From: JAFGAS01 sp963809875
GTDB taxonomy: Bacteria > Desulfobacterota > Zymogenia > Zymogenales > Zymogenaceae
Direction: 5' to 3'
Assembly (NCBI GenBank): GCA_963809875.1
Contig: CAWELC010000007.1
Span: 248,001-312,000, forward strand
DNA: 64,000 nucleotides
The position numbers and the translations under genes are program-made. Below the pieces are notes generated by a model that saw nothing but the letters and a program-made list of their open reading frames with translations, was not told where the DNA came from and did no database searches. Positions 36,994 to 48,408 of the stretch are shown here, one piece after another. Within the stretch, counting starts at the first letter, position 1; each line of letters starts with the position of its first letter.

Positions 36994-37329
36994 TCAGTCC
37001 TTTTTCAGATTGAAGAATAAGGATTTTAGGTACGGGATATCCTCACGCACTGTTTTCCAGACTACCTCGATATCTACCCCAAAATACTCGTGTATTAGTT
37101 TATCTCTCATCCCCGCAATTCTTTTCCACGGTATATCCGGATACGATTCCCGTAATTCCTTGGGGACTTTCTTAACCGCTTCCCCTATTATTTCCAATCC
37201 TCTAACAACTGCATATATGGTTTTCTTATCCCGTGAGAAATCGTCATAGCTCATCCCTTCAGTAAAGGATTCGACGTTTGATAGTTCGCTAGTAATATCA
37301 TTCAAATAATCTGAATACTCTCTCTTCAC
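36994..37329 (-). CDS. hepT: HepT-like ribonuclease toxin (DUF86)
   Basis: 111 residues, all helical, of the HEPN family. The catalytic pattern R-x4-H-x-Y is visible in RDKLIHEYFGVD, where the Tyr is the AMPylation target in characterised systems. LEIIGEAVKKVPKELRESYP is also typical. The start overlaps the MntA stop by 4 bp. As a toxin it would cut RNA when not modified by its partner. The gene is AT-rich relative to the window. Confidence 0.9.
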   Translation of the reverse strand: MKREYSDYLNDITSELSNVESFTEGMSYDDFSRDKKTIYAVVRGLEIIGEAVKKVPKELRESYPDIPWKRIAGMRDKLIHEYFGVDIEVVWKTVREDIPYLKSLFFNLKKD

Positions 37330-37619
37330 AATATAACAACTTCCTTCAGTATATTTTTCCCGATACTCGGCTTCAATGCGCTCTTCATAACGAGGTCTAC
37401 TTTCATTCCGAGGCGCTCACTTAGGTATTCCTCCAAACCGATAAACTCAAGAAGGCTAATGGGATTTTCGAACTCGACCAGCACATCAAGATCGCTTTTT
37501 TTTCGTGCGTCCCCTCTCACAAAAGAACCGAATATACCGATCTCCCTGACACCATAGTTCTTCGTCAAGAGCGCCTTTTCGCTACTCAATACCTCTTTTA
37601 TTTCCTCAAGAGATTTCAT
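37326..37619 (-). CDS. mntA: MntA-like nucleotidyltransferase antitoxin
   Basis: 97 residues of minimal nucleotidyltransferase fold. The GSX10DXD motif is seen in GSFVRGDARKKSDLDVLVEF. Characterised MntA proteins AMPylate HepT at the Tyr of its active-site motif and so neutralise it. It starts 35 bp after the end of alaS on the same strand and overlaps hepT by 4 bp, forming a module that may be read from the alaS transcript. Confidence 0.9.
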   Translation of the reverse strand: MKSLEEIKEVLSSEKALLTKNYGVREIGIFGSFVRGDARKKSDLDVLVEFENPISLLEFIGLEEYLSERLGMKVDLVMKSALKPSIGKNILKEVVIL

Positions 37620-37654
37620 ATGCTACCACTTCTTTTGTGAGAGGTTCCCCCCCT

Positions 37655-40288
<2,634 letters not shown>

Positions 40289-40510
40289 GACAGAATCCTT
40301 CAAACGGCTTACCAGACCATAATCAGTATGACAAAGGGGCCTTCAGACCCCGATACGTGCAGAGATTGATACATTTCGAGGGGAGGGGCTACCCCGAGGG
40401 AAATGAGGTCTTCACCCTGCTGCCCCTTCTTTCACGGAACGACGTCGGGCCTTCCTCTCCCGTTGGCCCCCGACAGAATCAGCCGGGCGCCGGTCACGCC
40501 GGCCGGCCGC

Positions 40511-40978
40511 TCAGACGGGTTCCTTAAAATCTCTGATCACCTGCGAAACCGTGTCCCACGCAAACCCGCGGGCGGCGAGCTTTGACATGACCTTCTTCAA
40601 ATGCTCCTCGGAGACCTTGCCGCCCCGCGTCTCCTTGTCCACAAATTTGCGCGCCCCCTCTTCCTCCATCCGGACCGCGTCCGGCGACCCGAGGAGCTCC
40701 TCGATGATCGCCCGGTCGATTCCCCGCTCCATCAGGCCCGCCCTGACCTTTCGCCTTCCCCACGACTTTCTCAAGAAGGCGTATTCGAGATAGTCACGCG
40801 CAAACCGATCGTCGTTGATCAGGTCAACCCCGACCAGCCTCTCGATGATACGATCGACGGCGGCCCGGTCGGCCCCCTTCATGAGAAGCTTTCGCCTCAA
40901 TTCGGCGGCGCTGTGGGGACGGATCGAGATAATCCTCAGGGCCGAGGCGCGGATCGCCTCGTCGTCGGTGGCGGCCAC
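40511..40978 (-). CDS. recX: Regulatory protein RecX
   Basis: 155 residues with three RecX three-helix repeats: ALRIISIRPHSAAELRRKL, DDRFARDYLEYAFLRKSWG and HLKKVMSKLAARGFAWDTV. RecX inhibits RecA filaments. It starts with GTG directly at the end of pilT (TAAGTG), unusually tight, and lies two genes after recA on the same strand. Complete. Confidence 0.93.
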   Translation of the reverse strand: MAATDDEAIRASALRIISIRPHSAAELRRKLLMKGADRAAVDRIIERLVGVDLINDDRFARDYLEYAFLRKSWGRRKVRAGLMERGIDRAIIEELLGSPDAVRMEEEGARKFVDKETRGGKVSEEHLKKVMSKLAARGFAWDTVSQVIRDFKEPV

Positions 40979-42145
40979 TTAAAACCTCTCGATGTTGAGG
41001 TCTTCTCCCTCCGCGCCCTCGGGCGTCTCGTCGGTCGGCCCTTTGTCGAAGGCGTCCCAGGTGCTGTCGCTCGTGGAGGATATGCCCTTGACCCTGAGCG
41101 CGAAGTCGTCCGGGTTGCTGCTCTGCCTGAGCGCCTCGTCGTAGGTGATAAGGCCCTTCCGATAGACGAACATCAGCGACTGGTCGAACGTCTGCATCCC
41201 GTGGACGGTAAAGCCCTTGGCGATGGCGTCGTGGATCTCCTTGGTCTTGTCCTTGTCGGAGATACACTCCCGGATCATGGCCGTGGAGATCAGCACTTCC
41301 ACGGCGGGCACCCTCCCCTTGCCGTCAGCCCGGGGCACGAGGCGCTGGGAGACAACCCCCTTGAGGATGCCGGCAAGCTGAAACCGGATCTGCTGCTGCT
41401 GGTAAGGAGGAAACACCGAGATGATCCGGGTGATCGTTTCGGTAGCGTCGACGGTGTGCAGGGTGCTGAGGACCAGGTGCCCCGTTTCGGCGGCCGTCAG
41501 CGCCGTCTCGATGGTCTCAAAATCCCGCATCTCGCCCACCAGGATGACGTCCGGGTCCTGCCGCAGGGCGCTCTTGAGCGCTACGGCAAAGCTCCCGGTG
41601 TCAAATCCGATCTCCCGCTGGTTGATGATGCTCTTCTTGTCCCGATGGAGAAACTCGATGGGGTCCTCGATCGTAATGATATGGCAGGTCCGGTTGGAGT
41701 TGATGTGATCGATCATCGAGGCCAGGGTCGTCGATTTACCTGACCCGGTGGTGCCGGTCACGAGGATAAGCCCCCGGGGCTCGGAGGCAACCTTCTCCAG
41801 CACCGTCGGGAGGTTGAGCTCGGGGATGGTCTTTATCTTGACCGGGATGGACCGCAGCACGACCCCCATCGTCCCCCGCTGCTGAAACACGTTGACACGA
41901 AACCTCCCCAGCCCCGGCACGCCGTAGGCAAGGTCGACCTCGTTGATCTCGCGAAACCGCTCGATCTGCTTTTTGTTCATGATACCTTCGGCGATCTTGG
42001 CGATCTCGTCGGGGGTAAGCCGCGGGGCGTTCTTGAGGGGGTAGAGCGATCCGTCGATCCGAAAGACCGGAGGGAGCCCCACCTTGAGGTGGATATCGGA
42101 CGCCCCCTGCTTGACCGCGATCTTTAAAACCTCATTGATGTCCAT
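40979..42145 (-). CDS. pilT: Type IV pilus retraction ATPase PilT
   Basis: 388 residues; hexameric ATPase that depolymerises type IV pili. N-terminal DINEVLKIAVKQGASDIHLK, Walker A LVTGTTGSGKSTTLASMID, His box THDx-like segment LSTLHTVDATETITRI, and ALRQDPDVILVGEMRD (Walker B/Asp box) are present. The C-terminal tail after about residue 350 is acidic and longer than usual. It lies between recA and recX, separated by 10 and 0 bp. No other pilus genes are in the window. Confidence 0.96.
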   Translation of the reverse strand: MDINEVLKIAVKQGASDIHLKVGLPPVFRIDGSLYPLKNAPRLTPDEIAKIAEGIMNKKQIERFREINEVDLAYGVPGLGRFRVNVFQQRGTMGVVLRSIPVKIKTIPELNLPTVLEKVASEPRGLILVTGTTGSGKSTTLASMIDHINSNRTCHIITIEDPIEFLHRDKKSIINQREIGFDTGSFAVALKSALRQDPDVILVGEMRDFETIETALTAAETGHLVLSTLHTVDATETITRIISVFPPYQQQQIRFQLAGILKGVVSQRLVPRADGKGRVPAVEVLISTAMIRECISDKDKTKEIHDAIAKGFTVHGMQTFDQSLMFVYRKGLITYDEALRQSSNPDDFALRVKGISSTSDSTWDAFDKGPTDETPEGAEGEDLNIERF

Positions 42146-42155
42146 CGCATACCTC

Positions 42156-43178
42156 TTATGCTGGAGCCTTCTCCTGGCTCTTTAGAAACCCGTGCTTTTC
42201 CAGGACCTTGTTCTTGATCTGGGCGCATGTTTCCGGGTTCTCCAAAAGGAACCTCTTGGCGTTTTCTCTTCCCTGGCCGATCCGCTCCTCGCCGTAAGAG
42301 TACCAGGTGCCGCTCTTTTCGATGATGCCGTCGTCGGACGCCAAATCGACAAGCTCCCCTTCCTTGGAAATACCCAGCCCATAGATGATGTCAAACTCCA
42401 CTTCCTTGAAGGGGGGGGCGATCTTGTTTTTCACGACCTTGACCTTCGTGCGATTGCCGACGATGTCCTGGCCCTCCTTAAGGGCGGCCGTTCTGCGGAT
42501 ATCGAGCCGGACGCTCGAGTAAAACTTGAGGGCGTTGCCGCCGGTGGTGGTCTCGGGGTTTCCGAAAAGCACCCCGATTTTCATCCTGATCTGGTTGATG
42601 AAGATGACGGCCGTCTTGGACTTGGAGATAGACCCGGTGAGTTTGCGCATCGCCTGCGACATGAGACGCGCCTGAAGGCCCATATGGGAATCCCCCATCT
42701 CTCCCTCGATCTCTGCCCGGGGAACTAACGCCGCCACCGAATCGACGACCAGGACATCCACGGCGCCGCTGCGCACAAGGATATCGGTGATCTCGAGGGC
42801 CTGCTCGCCGGTGTCGGGCTGGGAAATCAGGAGCTCCTGGGTCTTTATGCCGAGGTTGCCCGCATAGTTGATGTCCAGGGCGTGTTCCGCGTCAATGAAG
42901 GCCGCCACCCCGCCCAGGCGCTGGGCCTCGGCGATTATGTGGAGCGCCAGCGTCGTCTTACCCGAGGCCTCGGGGCCGAAGATCTCAATGACCCTGCCGC
43001 GGGGGATTCCCCCCACCCCGAGGGCCATATCCAGAGCGAGAGAACCGGTCGGGATGACGGCGATCTCCGGGATCATTACGTCGTCGCCGAGCTTCATGAT
43101 CGATCCCTTTCCGAACTGTTTCTCAATCTGGGAAAGGGCAAGGCTCAATGATTTCTCTTTGTTCTCATCGCTCGCCAT
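42156..43178 (-). CDS. recA: Recombinase RecA
   Basis: 340 residues; DNA strand exchange and SOS co-protease. Walker A EIFGPEASGKTTLALH, DSVAALVPRAEIEGEMGDSH, loop L2 and FINQIRMKIGVLFGNPETTTG are all canonical. The C-terminus carries the short acidic-poor tail FLKSQEKAPA. It is inside an operon (thpR 17 bp upstream), and I did not recognise an SOS box near its start. Confidence 0.99.
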   Translation of the reverse strand: MASDENKEKSLSLALSQIEKQFGKGSIMKLGDDVMIPEIAVIPTGSLALDMALGVGGIPRGRVIEIFGPEASGKTTLALHIIAEAQRLGGVAAFIDAEHALDINYAGNLGIKTQELLISQPDTGEQALEITDILVRSGAVDVLVVDSVAALVPRAEIEGEMGDSHMGLQARLMSQAMRKLTGSISKSKTAVIFINQIRMKIGVLFGNPETTTGGNALKFYSSVRLDIRRTAALKEGQDIVGNRTKVKVVKNKIAPPFKEVEFDIIYGLGISKEGELVDLASDDGIIEKSGTWYSYGEERIGQGRENAKRFLLENPETCAQIKNKVLEKHGFLKSQEKAPA

Positions 43179-43195
43179 GGGAAACCCTCACAACT

Positions 43196-43759
43196 TTATG
43201 TTAACGGATAGTGGGAAAGGGTGGTATAGACGGCCCCCGACGGCAAGAGATCACTCTTGATGAGCTCGATCGCATCCACGACCATATCCCCCAGCACAAC
43301 GTCCTTTGACTGCTCAATTTTCTTCATCGTATCGACCGACAGGCGGTCCTTCACCCGACCCAGCGTCAGGTGCGGTCGGAAGGGACGACCCTCCTTGGGA
43401 AACCCCAGTGCGAAACACGCCTCCTCGAGCGCCTCCTGCACTGCCTGGAGCCGCTCGACATCCCCCGAGAGACCCACCCAGACGACCCGTGGCCGCCTCA
43501 TATCCGGGAAGACGCCGACCCGACCCACCGAGAGCGGGATCTCCCCAACCCCCCGGGCACACGGTGCGGCCGCTTCGTCGACGGCCCGTACCATTGTCTC
43601 GTCGACGCTGCCGAGAAATTTCAGCGTCAGGTGAACGCCGCCGCTCCTGACCCACTTGACGCCGTCGCCCCGCGAACCGAGCTGTCGGGAAAGCTCATCG
43701 AGCCCCCGGAGCAGTGCGTCGGGAGGCCGCGCGGCGATAAAGAGCCTGAGATCAGCCAC
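43196..43759 (-). CDS. thpR: RNA 2',3'-cyclic phosphodiesterase (LigT/ThpR)
   Basis: 187 residues of the 2H phosphoesterase fold. Both HxTx motifs are visible: GVHLTLKFLG and FRPHLTLGRVK. The N-terminus DLRLFIAARPPDALL is typical. It lies 7 bp after cinA and 17 bp before recA, an order common among related bacteria. Confidence 0.94.
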   Translation of the reverse strand: MADLRLFIAARPPDALLRGLDELSRQLGSRGDGVKWVRSGGVHLTLKFLGSVDETMVRAVDEAAAPCARGVGEIPLSVGRVGVFPDMRRPRVVWVGLSGDVERLQAVQEALEEACFALGFPKEGRPFRPHLTLGRVKDRLSVDTMKKIEQSKDVVLGDMVVDAIELIKSDLLPSGAVYTTLSHYPLT

Positions 43760-43766
43760 AGCTCTC

Positions 43767-45044
43767 CTACATTTCTCCGTCTTCGGGCGATCCCTTGAGC
43801 AGGTATCTCCTCACCCACTCGAGGGCCATCTCCGAGGAGACGAGTCGAATCCTGGCGCGGTCGCCGTAGAAACGATACCCATGGGAGCGGACCGAAGGCG
43901 TCCCCGCCTCGTCGAAGGCCATCCCGATGAACACCGTCCCCACCGGCTTTTCCTTCGTGCCCCCCGACGGCCCGGCGATCCCGGTGATCGAGATTCCCAG
44001 ATCGGCCGATGACGATTCTCTGATACCCCGGGCCATGGCCGAGGCTACCTGGCCGCTCACCGCCCCGAACTCGTCGATCGTCCCGGGGTCCACGCCCAAC
44101 AGGTCGGTCTTGGACTCGTTGCTGTAGGTCACCGCCCCCCGCAGAAAATAGGACGAGCTGCCGGGAATGGCGGTGAGCCGTTGAGCGAGGAGTCCGCCGG
44201 TGCACGATTCGGCCGTGGCCACCGTGCACCTCTTTGTAATGAGCATTCCTGCGACCACGGCCTCGAGCGTCTGGTCGTCCTCACCGAATACCCGGTCGCC
44301 CACTGCCGTACGCATTCGGCCCGCCGCCTCCCGGGCGATCTCCTCGGCGTCCTGCCGCGAGACGCTCGAGCTGGCGGTCACGGTCAGGTGGTTTTCCGGA
44401 AAAACCGGCAAAAAACCGATGGTCAAGCGGCGCTTGTCGTACCGTACGTCCTTGACCCGCTCATTGACCTGCGATTCGGTCAGCCCGAATATATGGAGGA
44501 TCTTCCTGACGATGAAGACGTCGGCCTGCCCCTCGTTCTCGAGGATCGGCAGCATCCCCTGATCGACCATCACGCGCATCTCATCGGGGACGCCCGGCAG
44601 GACGAAGATCATTCGATCCCCGGCGGTCAGATAGTATCCCGGAGCCGTCCCGACCGGGTTCGTGATGATGCGCCCACCGTGGGGAATCAGGGCCTGTCGG
44701 TTCGCATCGGCCGGCGGGTTCATCCCCCGCTTTGCGTATCGATCTTTAATCTGTTGCTCGGCCTCGGGGGAGAGGACGAGCCGCTTGCCGAGGGCCTTGG
44801 CGACGCTCTTTGAGGTGATGTCGTCGGGCGTGGGGCCAAGCCCCCCGGTCACCACAATCACACGGGCGCGCCCGACGGCCTGCGTCACCGCATCGGCGAT
44901 GCGCCCTTCGTCATCTCCGACCGTGGTCATAAAGGAAGGGATTACCCCGGTGGCCATCAGCCGTCCGGCGATATAGGAGCGGTTTGTATCGACCACGAGG
45001 CCGGACAGCAGTTCGTTTCCGATGGTTAGGATCTCGCCCTTCAC
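43767..45044 (-). CDS. cinA: CinA-like protein (competence/damage-inducible; NMN amidohydrolase)
   Basis: 425 residues. The N-terminal MoCF-like domain (ILTIGNELLSGLVVDTNRSY, VVTGGLGPTPDDITSKSVAK) acts as an ADP-ribose pyrophosphatase in characterised members. The C-terminal CinA domain (about 255-410) has VATAESCTGGLLAQRLTAIP, the NMN deamidase site, and ISITGIAGPSGGTKEKPVGT. It overlaps pgpA by 4 bp. Confidence 0.97.
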   Translation of the reverse strand: MKGEILTIGNELLSGLVVDTNRSYIAGRLMATGVIPSFMTTVGDDEGRIADAVTQAVGRARVIVVTGGLGPTPDDITSKSVAKALGKRLVLSPEAEQQIKDRYAKRGMNPPADANRQALIPHGGRIITNPVGTAPGYYLTAGDRMIFVLPGVPDEMRVMVDQGMLPILENEGQADVFIVRKILHIFGLTESQVNERVKDVRYDKRRLTIGFLPVFPENHLTVTASSSVSRQDAEEIAREAAGRMRTAVGDRVFGEDDQTLEAVVAGMLITKRCTVATAESCTGGLLAQRLTAIPGSSSYFLRGAVTYSNESKTDLLGVDPGTIDEFGAVSGQVASAMARGIRESSSADLGISITGIAGPSGGTKEKPVGTVFIGMAFDEAGTPSVRSHGYRFYGDRARIRLVSSEMALEWVRRYLLKGSPEDGEM

Positions 45045-45565
45045 AAAACCCCCGGCCCTACGAGAGCCATGATCGCGGTGAAGACCTGCAGAGACAGGTT
45101 TGCGTAGATGCCGGCGACGATATCGTCAAGCATCACTCCCGGCCCCCCCGGCAGGTTTCGATCTATATACCCCGCGGGAAAGGGCTTCACGATGTCAAAG
45201 AATCTAAAGAAGATAAAACCGGCCCCGATCGCCAGGGGGCTGGGGACCACGAAGGCCATGGTGACCAGAAACCCGCATATCTCGTCTATGACCACCTTCC
45301 GGGAATCGTGCACCCCGAAAATCCGATCTGCCTGATGTGCAACCCAGGTGCCCACAACCGTCAGCAGGACGGTCGCCGAAACGTAGATGACCCATCCGCC
45401 GAGACCGAAGAGCAGGCAGATCGGGATGCCGGCAAGCGTCCCGAACGTTCCGGGGATGAGCGGCAGGTAGCCAAGGCCGAGCCCGGTGGCGGCCGCGGTG
45501 ATGAGATACTCCCCGACCGTCCTTTTTCGTGCGCCTATTATATTAGGGAGCCTCTTCATTGTCAA
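45041..45565 (-). CDS. pgpA: Phosphatidylglycerophosphatase A
   Basis: 174 residues, membrane lipid phosphatase making phosphatidylglycerol. ATGLGLGYLPLIPGTFGTLAG region and VVIDEICGFLVTMAFVP-type motif (HDSRKVVIDEICGFLV) and FRFFDIVKPFPAG are characteristic. Four hydrophobic helices. Its start overlaps the end of the REC-GAF-HD-GYP gene by 23 bp. Confidence 0.95.
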   Translation of the reverse strand: MTMKRLPNIIGARKRTVGEYLITAAATGLGLGYLPLIPGTFGTLAGIPICLLFGLGGWVIYVSATVLLTVVGTWVAHQADRIFGVHDSRKVVIDEICGFLVTMAFVVPSPLAIGAGFIFFRFFDIVKPFPAGYIDRNLPGGPGVMLDDIVAGIYANLSLQVFTAIMALVGPGVL

Positions 45566-47036
45566 GCTGTTGTGTGTCGACGAGAAAAGCCTCCACTACC
45601 GCCGGATCGAACTGAGTGCCCGCGTTGCGGCGTAATTCTTCGAGCGCTTTTTCCTTGCCGATCCGCTCCCGGTAGGTGCGGCTGGAGGTCATCGCGTCAA
45701 ACGCGTCGGCAACGGCAATGATTCTACTCAACAGCGGAATCTTGCCGCCCGAGATCCCGTCGGGATACCCGCCGCCGTTGAACCACTCGTGATGGTGATA
45801 GACGATCTCCGCGATATCCTGAAACTCCTGGATTGTCGACAGGATCTCCTTTCCGATGACGGGATGCATCTTGGTCTCCTCGTACTCGTCGATCTCGAGT
45901 TTATCCTTCTTGTTGAGGAGGCGCTCACTGACCCCGATCTTTCCTATGTCATGCAGGAGCCCCGCCTGGGCCAGGCGGTCGATGTCCTTGCGGGGAAGCT
46001 TCATGGAGCGGGCAATGATCAGGGCGTATCGGGTGACCCGCTCCGAGTGCCCGGACGCGTATTTATCCTTCGCGTCCAATGTCCGGGCAAAACTCTTGAC
46101 GGTATCATCGAGGATGGAAACGATGTCCCGGTAGAGCCGGGCATTTTCCACGGCCACCGATACGTTGTTCACGAGGATGGACAGCGCCTTCTTCTTCCCC
46201 TCGGTAAACCGATAGCCCCGGCTGAACGAAAAAAGCGCGACAAAACCGGTCGCCTCATTCTTGATGCGAATGGGCAGCACCAAAACCGACTCGAGACTGT
46301 CGGTGCTTGCCGCCGAGGGGAAGGCGCCGGCTATCTCCTGTCCGTTGAGGAAGAGCCAATCCTTATCGGCGATCATCGTGAGGGCCTCGTGGGGAGGTAT
46401 GAGATCGGCGGCCTTGCGCTCGAACCGCGCATCCTTGGCGACGACCTTGTTCATGATCGATATATCCAGGATCATGTCCCTCATATGCATGGTGACTGCG
46501 TCGGCGTCTCCTTCCTTGAGGAGGGCCGAGAGGAGCATCGAAAGCACGATCTCCATATCGAGGTGAGAGCTGATGGCCCTGCTGATATCGTAGAGCGCCA
46601 CCGCCTCCTTGAGCTCCAGGTTTTCCTTGATGAGCCGCTGCTTTTCGAGCGCGTGCTCGATCACCCGCAGGAGGTCTGAGAATTGGAAGGGCTTCATGAT
46701 ATAGTCATACGCGCCCTTCTTGATTGCCTCTACCGCCGTCTCGACGGTGGCAAAGCCGGTCATCATGATCGTGATGACCTTATTTCTCATCGAATTGATC
46801 TGATAAAGCAGCTCCATTCCGCCCATCTTCGGCATCTTCATGTCGGTGATCACGAGGTCCGGGGACGATTCCTGGATGATCTTGAGGGCCTCGATACCGT
46901 TTTCCGCGGTGTAAATGGTAAACCCTTCGTTGCTCAGGACATCGTTCAGTATCTCGCGAATCGAGAACTCGTCATCCACCACCAGAATGACGCCCTTCTT
47001 CCTTTCCTGCTGCTGCACGTACATAGCCGGATTCAT
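45543..47036 (-). CDS. REC-GAF-HD-GYP cyclic-di-GMP phosphodiesterase
   Basis: 497 residues. A receiver domain (about 15-130) with DDEFS acidic pocket and phospho-acceptor Asp65 (VITDMKMPK) is followed by a GAF-like domain (about 150-300). An HD-GYP domain follows: SERVTRYALIIARSMKLP, GLLHDIGKIGVSERLLNK and HHEWFNGGGYPDGISG. Such proteins hydrolyse c-di-GMP, lowering it to favour motility. It lies downstream of lar and che genes and upstream of pgpA, overlapping larC by 4 bp. Confidence 0.93.
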   Translation of the reverse strand: MNPAMYVQQQERKKGVILVVDDEFSIREILNDVLSNEGFTIYTAENGIEALKIIQESSPDLVITDMKMPKMGGMELLYQINSMRNKVITIMMTGFATVETAVEAIKKGAYDYIMKPFQFSDLLRVIEHALEKQRLIKENLELKEAVALYDISRAISSHLDMEIVLSMLLSALLKEGDADAVTMHMRDMILDISIMNKVVAKDARFERKAADLIPPHEALTMIADKDWLFLNGQEIAGAFPSAASTDSLESVLVLPIRIKNEATGFVALFSFSRGYRFTEGKKKALSILVNNVSVAVENARLYRDIVSILDDTVKSFARTLDAKDKYASGHSERVTRYALIIARSMKLPRKDIDRLAQAGLLHDIGKIGVSERLLNKKDKLEIDEYEETKMHPVIGKEILSTIQEFQDIAEIVYHHHEWFNGGGYPDGISGGKIPLLSRIIAVADAFDAMTSSRTYRERIGKEKALEELRRNAGTQFDPAVVEAFLVDTQQLDNEEAP

Positions 47037-48226
47037 CTCCTCGGTCCCTTATCTGACACTCCGTCCAGCGCGCTGACGATCAGGCGATACGCCCGGTCAA
47101 TGGGCAGACCATGGCGCGCCGCAGCTTCCCGTACGTCATCGTACTCGGGATACGCCCCCGCGGGCCTCCCCACCTCGTCGACGGTAAACTTGACCCGGAT
47201 CGCTCCGAGTTCGGTCTGGACCGTTTCCACCCGTCGATCGAGCTTGACCCGGCGCTCCCGGTGGACACGCAGGCCGATACTGGTTGTCTCGGAGAGTACG
47301 GCGCTGATAATCTTTCCGCTCTCCGGGACGGGTGCGATGACGGTGAGCACCGTCGCCGGCCTCCCCTTCTTCATGATCACGGGCGCAAGCACGACGTCCA
47401 GCGCCCCCAGGGCAAAGAGCCGATCCATTACGTAGTCATAGAACTGGGGGTTCATGTCGTCGATATTGGTCGTGATGATCTCCACCTCGTCATCGACCTC
47501 AGGACTCGCCGGTCGCCCGACGATGAGCCTGAGAAGGTTGGGGCGATCGGGCAACTCCCGGTCCCCCGCCCCATAGCCCGACTTTTCGATCACCATCGGC
47601 GGTATGCCCGAGAAGGTCTCGACGACAGCCTTGACGATGGCTGCCCCCGTCGGCGTCACCAGCTCTTCATCGACGCCGGCATCGACCACCGGGACTCCCG
47701 ACAGGAGCTCGATTGTTGCCGGGGCCGGCAGCGGCAGCACGCCGTGTCGGGTCGTGACGAAGCCCCTGCCCAGGGGCAGGGGGCAACAAAAGACCCGCGC
47801 GGGCCCGAGCGCGGCAAGCCCCATCGCGGCACCGACGATGTCGACGATCGAGTCTACGGCCCCCACCTCATGAAAGTGGACGTGCTCTGCGTCTCGTCCG
47901 TGCACCCGCCCCTCGGCCCGGGCCAGCAGCTCAAATATCGTCAGCGCCGTCTCCCGGGCGCGCCCGGGGCTCATACGGGATTCGAGCAGTCCCCTGATCC
48001 CCGCATAATCGCGCTCTGTTTTTTCTTTGCCTTGGGTTACGACCGAGATATTGACCGCCTCGATCCCGTTTCGATTCATCCGATCCACGGAAAGCCGAGC
48101 GCCGATCCCGAGCCGGTCGATCTCATCCTGGACCGCCGCAGGATCCAGGCCCGTAGCGATCAACGCCCCCAGAAACATGTCTCCCGAGACACCCGAGAAG
48201 GCGTCGATGTAGAGGATCTTATCCAT
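47033..48226 (-). CDS. larC: Nickel pincer cofactor insertion protein LarC
   Basis: About 397 residues in one frame; in lactobacilli LarC is made by a programmed frameshift, here it is not split. ILYIDAFSGVSGDMFLGALI at the start, EHVHFHEVGAVDSIVDIVGA with a His-rich Ni-binding segment, and VTPTGAAIVKAVVE are typical. LarC inserts nickel into the pincer cofactor using CTP. ATG 48226 is preferred (AGG at proper spacing); 48238 is possible. larE and larA are not in the window. It lies 170 bp after larB, with a terminator-like hairpin between. Confidence 0.93.
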   Translation of the reverse strand: MDKILYIDAFSGVSGDMFLGALIATGLDPAAVQDEIDRLGIGARLSVDRMNRNGIEAVNISVVTQGKEKTERDYAGIRGLLESRMSPGRARETALTIFELLARAEGRVHGRDAEHVHFHEVGAVDSIVDIVGAAMGLAALGPARVFCCPLPLGRGFVTTRHGVLPLPAPATIELLSGVPVVDAGVDEELVTPTGAAIVKAVVETFSGIPPMVIEKSGYGAGDRELPDRPNLLRLIVGRPASPEVDDEVEIITTNIDDMNPQFYDYVMDRLFALGALDVVLAPVIMKKGRPATVLTVIAPVPESGKIISAVLSETTSIGLRVHRERRVKLDRRVETVQTELGAIRVKFTVDEVGRPAGAYPEYDDVREAAARHGLPIDRAYRLIVSALDGVSDKGPRR

Positions 48227-48317
48227 CAAACCTGCCATCGCCCGCCACGTATGAAACCGGCGCGAGCTCGTAGATCTCGTCTATTCCCGAACAGGGGCGA
48301 TCAGCTTCATGAAAATG

Positions 48318-48350
48318 CCACCCCGGGAAAATAGGATCTTCCCGGGGTGG
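48318..48350 (-). terminator. Intrinsic terminator-like hairpin between larB and larC
   Basis: CCACCCCGGGA (48318-48328) and TCCCGGGGTGG (48340-48350), 11 bp arms plus AA/TT extension. On the minus strand it is followed by CATTTTCATG. It may separate or attenuate the che-larB operon from larC onward. Confidence 0.72.
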
Positions 48351-48408
48351 TGACGGATTTTCCAGGTCTCGAAGAGCCCAACATACAAGCGCGTCGGCGC
48401 AAAGATTT

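Noticed and set aside
40289..40510. Possible T-box leader before alaS
   Set aside because: No T-box sequence or antiterminator stem seen.
42156..43178. SOS box upstream of recA
   Set aside because: recA is inside a tight gene string and no palindromic LexA-type site was recognised before it or thpR.
47111..48334. 407-codon plus-strand frame opposite larC
   Set aside because: Shadow of larC, low-complexity composition, no ribosome site.
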